Origin: Guyanagaster necrorhizus
Taxonomy: Eukaryota; Basidiomycota; Agaricomycetes; Agaricales; Physalacriaceae
Assembly: GCF_019112545.1 (NCBI RefSeq)
Contig: NW_025064889.1
Span: 765,654 to 829,653, forward strand
Length of the DNA stretch: 64,000 bases
Reading direction: 5' to 3'
Shown: positions 58,536-64,000 of the stretch, one piece after another
Position numbering within the stretch: position 1 is the stretch's first letter
Layout: the number at the start of each line of letters is the position of its first letter
The notes under the pieces: generated by a model
What the model was told of the DNA's origin: nothing
The model's input: only the letters and a program-made list of their open reading frames with translations
Databases searched by the model: none
Translations under genes and position numbers: made by a program

Positions 58536-60634
58536 TTCCCATCCTGGCTTGATATGATCAGAATGATGTCTTCAGCTAATCAGCGTTTAAGGTCGTTGAA
58601 TGCCATCTGTTGGGAAATTCCCCAGCTCCATGGGGAATTTTCAGTTAATTGCATCATTGGTCAGACTATTTTGCTATAGTCCCAAATAAACCGGCGGTAG
58701 AAGTTGGTGAATCTGAGGAATGACTGTAACTCCTTCTTCTTTATAGGTTCCAGCCATTCGGTTACTCCTGCGACTTTGATCGGATCCATCCTGATGCTTC
58801 CTTCACTGATAATAACTCTGAGGTATTCAGTCTCCAATACCTCGAACTTGCATTTTTCAGCCTTGAGGAAGAGTCGATGCTTCCTCATCAGGGACAGGAC
58901 TTGGTGTACCAGTTGTCTGTGTTCCTCTTTGGTTTTGGACATGATTAGTATATCGTCGAGATAGATTGTGACCTTCCCTGTGGCAATGAGATCCTTGAAG
59001 ATGTCATTCATCATCCACTGGAAGGTCGCTGGTGAGTTGGTTAAGCCAAAGAACATTACTGTCAGCTCGAACAAACCATGGTTTGTTCAAAAAGCAGCTT
59101 TCCATTCGTCGCCTTCTTTGATACGTACATTATTGTATCTCCACTGAACGTCCAGTTTGGTGTAGTATCTTGCACCTCGGAGTTTGTCCATTAACTCCGA
59201 GATTAACAGAAGAGGATAACGATTTTTGATCATCATTTCATTGAGTTTCTGGTAATCTTGCACCAGTCGGAGCTTCCCATCCTTCTTTTTGACAAAGAAG
59301 AAGGATGATGCCATCGGTGACTTTGACGGTCGGATTCGTCCACTAGATAAGTTCTCTTCGAGGAACTTGTCTAGCTCTTGTTGTTCATTATTGCCTAGCA
59401 GATAGCATTTGCAGTTTAGGTTGGCATTCGTGTTAGGGATTAGTTCGATGGCATGGTCCTATAGTTTTGCATCAGGTAGTTCGTCGAAACTCTCTTTTTT
59501 GAATAAATCCCAATAATCGCATACCCATTCAGGTACCATTTCATCGAATGTCCTTTCCCCTTTTTTGGCATTGGCTTTTGCCATGAGGTCATTAGCATGG
59601 TGCATCGCACGAATGCTAATGGCCCTTTGAAGGTCTACAGCGAGGATGGTTTCACCATCTTTCATTTCTTCATCCCATCAGTCCTCAGGATTTTCATCCG
59701 AGAGTTCGAAAGGAATTTTCTGGCAATGACACCAAGCGAAGATGATCCATCTGGTTTTCCAATTAATTAGCAGATTGTGCCTGATTAACCAATCATGACC
59801 GAGGAATACTTCTCTTGTTCCTAGATCCATTACTGCTAGGTCGATTCGTTCCGAGTGATCACTGATAGTGAGCCTAAGCTTCATGTACTCAATGATTGAT
59901 CCCGCTTGGTTCTTTGTTCCATCTGCATTATAGACGGGTATTGGGGCTGCTGTTGCCTGTGTAGGTAACTGGTGCTTGATGATGAAAGCCCAATTGATGG
60001 AACTTCCCATGCAGCCACTGTCGATCAGGGCAGTGACTGCATGGGTGGATCGAGACGTTAATGTCTCGATCTGTGCCTTGATTACTAGGTCCTATCCTGA
60101 GGTTTTAGCTTGACGAATGAACTTTCGTGGTCTATGTAATTCATCGAGCCATTCGAGTGCTTGGCACCTCTCTGCTTTTTGCATTCCTGTGATCATATCG
60201 TTGATCACCTCCTTGACATGGGTCTTATGTACCCAATTCTTGAGTACGGCCTTTGCCGCTGTTTCATCCCTTGCATCTTTGATTGCTCACCAAGTCCATT
60301 CAGTGTCGAATGGCTTGAGTCAAGCTGTGGGGTTTTCTACCCCTTTTTGGCCCAAAGGCAGTTGAGTCTGTTTTAATTTTTTAGTTTGATGAATAGAAGA
60401 TGAAAATGTACCTTTGGGGCTCTCTGCCCCTCTTCGGCTCTTCGTCGGTGCTTGAGTTATAGAAGTTGATTCCTTAGGTGATTCTGGTTTCTGAGTAATG
60501 AGATTGGGTATATTCGAATGCATGCATAATTTAGACATAGGTGGTGATACTATAGAAGGTAAAATGTCAGTCTGTCCAGCAGATTGTGACCCATTACTCA
60601 TTCCTTTGGCCGAGACAGTAGAATCACTTACTGC
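58536..60634 (-). pseudogene. pol: pol of T2-6 (protease and partial RT)
   Basis: Protease with an intact ALIDSGCMGSSIN active site (about 60000-60050), then RT 58661-59340: [25 protein letters not shown], and catalytic YLDD (58952-58957). It ends at 58536 at the LTR; RNase H and integrase are absent. Pol lies -1 to gag and opens at 60634, 7 bases before the gag stop ends. A few stops (for example after AF near 59087) remain. Confidence 0.85.
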
Positions 60635-63513
60635 TCAGCCCTATCTTTTACCTCCTCGGGTTTGTCATCATCCCCGAGGTCCTGTGCTTCCTTTATCAAT
60701 TCAGTGATCTGCGCTCTGATGTCCTCCTGCATGTGTTTGTTCTTCTTTTCCAGACAGTTTCATGCTATGTGGCCTGGTTGGCCACAATTGAAACACTTCC
60801 CCTCCTTCTTGAGGCGATCCACATCGATCTGCTTGCCTGTTCTGGTACTTAGACTCTTATCAGTTTGCTTCCCATCATTCTTGGAAGTTGGGGTGGAGCC
60901 GCCGGGCCTGGCAGATGTGGTTACATGAGAGGTGGAGGGCTTCAAGCCCTGTCCCTGGTACCTGTGCTGCTCCCACAGGTTGGTGGCCTCTGCCTTCTGC
61001 CGCTGTCACTCTTGCTATATTAGGACAATTCAGGACTTCCAATCATCATAACCGACTGGCATGCTATGGCTGAGATCCGAGATGGTCTTCAAGTAATGAG
61101 GCGGTACTCCTCGCTTCATGTACTCAACCATGCGTCCCGAGTCGGCTACGTCCTCCCAGATTCTGGCGAGCTTCCCAAGTCGCTCCAGTTCATCGAAGTA
61201 GTCAGGCACCGCTTTGTCACCCATCTTGTACTCCTTCATCTTCGACTTGTGGACTTCTCGGACCGTGGGGTCTGTGAACTTGTCGCAGATCATTTGTTTT
61301 AGTACTGCCCAGATGGGGTACCAATTATGTTGCCGGGTGATCGACCAGAAGTTAGGGGCTAGTAGTACCCACCATACTTTGGCCTTGTCTTCAAAGTAGG
61401 TGGTAGCGTAGTTCACCTTGTACATGTCATAAAGAAAGTATGAGGCGAAGACCTGAAAATATTGGTCACAATCCATGAGGAAGCGGTCGATATTGTCTGA
61501 AGCCCCTTTAAAAGGAAGGGGCTCCTGCCCAAGTATTGGTTTGATGTTTAGTATATGCGCCTTTGGGTTGAGAGGCGACATCGGATTTGGTAGCTCCTCT
61601 CCAGGGGGATCAGCTCAATCCATTGGGGGCCCTGGAAAGGAATATAAGGAGCCGTCATCAGTGACGGGACTCCTTGGAGCCAGCGGTCCTTCCTTCTTGA
61701 TGATCCAGCCATCTTTGATCGTCCACCCCTGTGCTATGGCCTCGGGGTCATCCTTCTTTTTGTTGGTCGGTGCTGATCTGGTTGCTTCATCAGAGGGTGG
61801 CTGTCCCTCCAGTAGTTGGCTCCCTGTGCTGGTCCAGGGATTTGGGTGGTAAATTCTTGGCTGCACATAGGACTGGGTGAGCCGAGATGCCATGCTGCAA
61901 ATGGCCGATGTGATGAGCAAGTATCTTGATGTCGCCGTTCGAATTGAGGATGCCATGTTTGCTGATTTGGGTAGCATAACACTTGGCATCCATGGCATTG
62001 ATGCATCTCGTTTGCCGAACCTTAGTCGGTATGGCAGCATCGCCATCATCTGGTAATATAAATATCGCTGATTGAAATTAAAAATTGCGTGCTCAATCAT
62101 GGCATACTGTAAAATCTCTTCTCATTCAACAGGATCAGCAGTGGTGTACCTTCATCCTAGGGACGATCATAGCCAGAGATCGTCCCTCCATAATTCGGCT
62201 ATCTGCTTCTGGTATAGCCAAATAAATTCCTCCTCCTGCGCCTCTTGTTCTCGTCATTTCTTCTTCTGTTCTCGATGCATGGTCATACTGACGATACTTC
62301 CCCATTCAAGGATGGGGTCCACTGCTCGGCCCCCGTGGTCCTCCTCCTCAGCCTCGTCGTCTCCTTCGGCCCCCTTGTCAGTGGTCCCCTTGAGGAGGGA
62401 ACTGCCTTACTGGCCGAAGGTTTCTGAGGTGAGTGGGTCCGGGCTGAGTACTCGACTCGGCATCGTTGGATCTGGGTCGAGGAGTAGGCTTCTGGTTGGG
62501 CTGCTCCTCTTCTCCTTCTGCTGTTGGTGCTACTGCTTAGCAATACCAGCAGAAGTTTCTGTAGAAGCAAGGGCGAAGGAAGAGGGTGGTGATTAGCCTG
62601 TCGAGGACCCTTTTGAGGTCCCTGGTGGGGTCAATATGTTCATCGTCACCCCTGATGGATCCGAGGTCTGACGGTATCCTATCTCCCTGGATGGGGATAT
62701 TGTCAGTTTCGGCGATGGTGTCTGTCCTGTATGATAACGGGTGGTCGTCGTCAAGGAGTGCCGGCTCTCTGCGGTAGTAGTCATTGGCATGGACAGTCCT
62801 GGCTGGTCCAGTCCAGGGGTTGGGCTCACTGACGAGAGTGGCCAGTTCCTAGAATGGAGAGTCGGGAGTGCCGACTGTGGTATCGAGGTAGTTAGCAAGA
62901 GAGTGGGAGGTTGGCCATATTGGGTTTGGTACCACTGCACCACCCCTTGGTAGGTGGGTTGCCTCTCCTTGTTCCAATCTACTAGCAGCTCTTGATGCTG
63001 CTTGCCAGTATCGGACCTCATTTCTGTTGGTGTCATCAAAGAAGGGATCGGGACTACTGACTCTTGTTTCTCCTCTACTGCTCCTTGTTGTGCTTCTGGC
63101 TGCTGGAGCCATTCAAATGGCATCCAGGGAGTCTCTAGCCCGGTGCTCAATTCCAGACTGGGCGACGGTTGTTCTTGATGCAGTGACACTGCACTTGGGG
63201 GAGGGGATGGAGGTGTTAGGTCGGGTTCATCGAAACCCTGTAGCTCAAGGGTTTCCAAGGTCTTGGATGATTGCCGATGGGGGTCTTGGAGGGTACTCGT
63301 GTGCTCAGTGCTGCTCCTCCTCTTCCCTAGAACATTCTTGAGTCGAGCCCCCAGGCCTGTCTTCTGTTTCTTCAGGGTGTCGGATGGAGTTTCGGACAGA
63401 GAGAGGGATGTCATAGAGGGAGAGGTCTGGCGTGACATTTTGGAGGATTGTACAAATGCGCTGAAATTCTTGGTAGTGTCGAATGGCCCAGATGGTAATT
63501 GATTGGCATCCAT
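60628..63513 (-). pseudogene. gag: gag of T2-6, 961 codons with a few stops
   Basis: One frame runs from ATG 63511-63513 to TAA 60628-60630 with no shift. The first 306 codons (62593-63513) are open and Ser/Thr/Pro-rich. A second open piece (61615-62100) precedes the capsid domain (61030-61581; DRFLMDCDQYFQV, KAKVWWVLLAPNFW). The zinc knuckle KCFNCGQPGHIA (about 60760-60830) is broken by one stop at a Trp codon. Stops separating the open pieces are Trp or Arg/Gln types. An acidic patch (EGDDEAEEED, about 62350) is shared with T2-1. Confidence 0.85.
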
Positions 63514-63625
63514 GGCACAGCTGTATGATCACCAATAGACCAATCAAGGTTCCTACAATAGAAGCCAAGAGTTCGAAGAACTCGTGTGTAAAGTTTGGAT
63601 CAGATGGATTTAGAGCAGGAGGCAT
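63305..63625 (-). CDS. Small single-pass membrane protein ORF overlapping gag (T2-6), intact
   Basis: 106 codons from ATG 63623-63625 to a stop at 63305-63307, without interruption (a GTG 15 bases earlier is also in frame). A polar N-terminus (MPPALNPSDPNFTHEFF) is followed by a hydrophobic helix of about 19 residues (LLASIVGTLIGLLVII), then Cys/His, the segment QSITIWAIRHYQEFQ and an acidic, Glu-rich C-terminus. The last 209 bases overlap gag, which starts at 63513 in another frame. Counterparts lie at 27052-27312, 48119-48367 and 51030-51257. No family is recognised. It might be an accessory membrane protein, or a segment joined to Gag by frameshifting. Confidence 0.65.
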   Translation of the reverse strand: MPPALNPSDPNFTHEFFELLASIVGTLIGLLVIIQLCHGCQSITIWAIRHYQEFQRICTILQNVTPDLSLYDIPLSVRNSIRHPEETEDRPGGSTQECSREEEEQH

Positions 63626-63667
63626 TTGGTTTCTCAGCACAAATAGGCTTGAGAAAAGGAAGCGAGA

Positions 63668-63680
63668 AGTCTTGAACTAA
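63668..63680 (-). promoter_or_regulatory. Primer-binding region of T2-6, self-priming type
   Basis: The sense strand reads TTAGTTCAAGACT. The LTR box 63834-63846 reads TTAGTTCGAGACT on the plus strand. Relative to T2-1 (TTAGCTCAAAGCT), both partners have changed in the same way at three positions, so pairing is retained apart from one CpG site. Confidence 0.78.
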
Positions 63681-63681
63681 T

Positions 63682-64000
63682 TGTTAAGCCCAAATTCCAT
63701 ATGACTAGAGACACGTGATAAACTGACAGAATCTCGCACTTTGGGTTATACTGTCAGAGTTCACTTGTGTGTGACTAGTGTTGTGTTGTCAAGGTGTTGC
63801 AGTTCACTCGAGATAAGATGGTAAAGTAAAACTTTAGTTCGAGACTGAGGTGTTACAGCGAGAACTAAGCTACTTTAAATACTGTTTAGCTATTACACTA
63901 TAAATAACTGTTTACAAAAGATATTGTCTGCTGTAGAGCTGTTTTCCCCTACCGTTGCCAGGCTCTCCATAAAAGCTGTTGTCTTGCTGTGGAGCTGTAG
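63682..64000 (-). repeat. 5' LTR of T2-6, truncated by the window end
   Basis: The first 319 bp of the LTR as read on the plus strand (TGTTAAGCCC onwards). It contains the self-priming box (63834-63846) and a TATA-type box further on (near 63877-63884). The remainder lies outside. Confidence 0.9.

Larger units (their letters stand above)
58009..64000 (-). mobile_element. T2-6: T2 element with an internal deletion, 5' LTR cut by window end
   Basis: 3' LTR 58009-58535, RT, protease, gag, membrane ORF, 5' LTR from 63682. The polypurine tract, chromodomain, integrase and RNase H (about 2.2 kb in T2-1) are missing: the LTR joins directly to RT sequence at 58536. It is the best-preserved T2 copy in gag, with abundant CpG. 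It sits in T2-5. Confidence 0.92.

Noticed and set aside
62072..62596. 174-codon plus-strand frame, Ser-rich
   Set aside because: Complement of the acidic and Ser-rich part of the T2-6 gag; it is not kept in T2-1.
1..64000. Host genes, tRNA or rRNA genes, CRISPR arrays
   Set aside because: Every stretch with coding signal belongs to retroelements; no rRNA, complete tRNA or regularly spaced repeat array was seen.

Overview
The window is a dense nest of decayed LTR retrotransposons, and no host gene could be supported anywhere in it. It most resembles a repeat-rich, probably heterochromatic or pericentromeric segment of a filamentous fungus, likely a basidiomycete (Agaricomycete). That placement is an inference from three things: the style of the Ty3/gypsy chromoviruses, their self-priming layout, and heavy CpG loss to TpG/CpA. 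Almost every coding remnant carries stops of the kind C-to-T decay makes (TAG, TGA, TAA).

Three Ty3/gypsy families are recognisable. T1 (LTR about 495 bp) has copies T1-1 (1-2776, cut by the window edge), T1-2 (3351-10493), T1-3 (19362-35747) and an LTR fragment at 36945-37417. T2 (LTR about 460-530 bp) has T2-1 (19417-27883), T2-2 (39082-42092), T2-3 (42093-45599), T2-4 (45600-48884), T2-5 (50512-58008, plus strand), T2-6 (58009 to the window end) and a solo LTR (7638-8098). T3 (LTR about 630 bp) has T3-1 (10494 to about 36477, interrupted) and T3-2 (37418-39081). Nearly all lie on the minus strand. Nesting is read from target-site duplications: T2-1 sits in the 3' LTR of T1-3 (cagag), T1-3 sits in the gag of T3-1 (gatat), and the solo LTR sits in the pol of T1-2 (gtaaa). 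T3-1 itself interrupts the gag of T1-2.

Four things stand out. (1) T1 and T2 both look self-primed in the manner of Tf1/sushi: 11-13 bases just inside the 5' LTR are complementary to bases about 33-34 nt downstream of an LTR TATA box, and the pairing is kept between diverged subfamilies. (2) T2 elements carry a small ORF with one transmembrane helix just upstream of gag and overlapping it in another frame; it is seen in four copies. (3) T1 elements carry a long antisense ORF between pol and the 3' LTR, with coiled-coil and Cys-rich parts. (4) A 2.97-kb fold-back element (14961-17930), with two 1,373-bp arms that are almost perfectly identical, sits inside T3-1.

The least decayed parts, richest in CpG, are T1-1, T2-3, T2-6 and the pol part of T2-1. 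T2-6 lacks integrase and RNase H. Two segments remain unclassified: 40194-41540 and 48885-50511.
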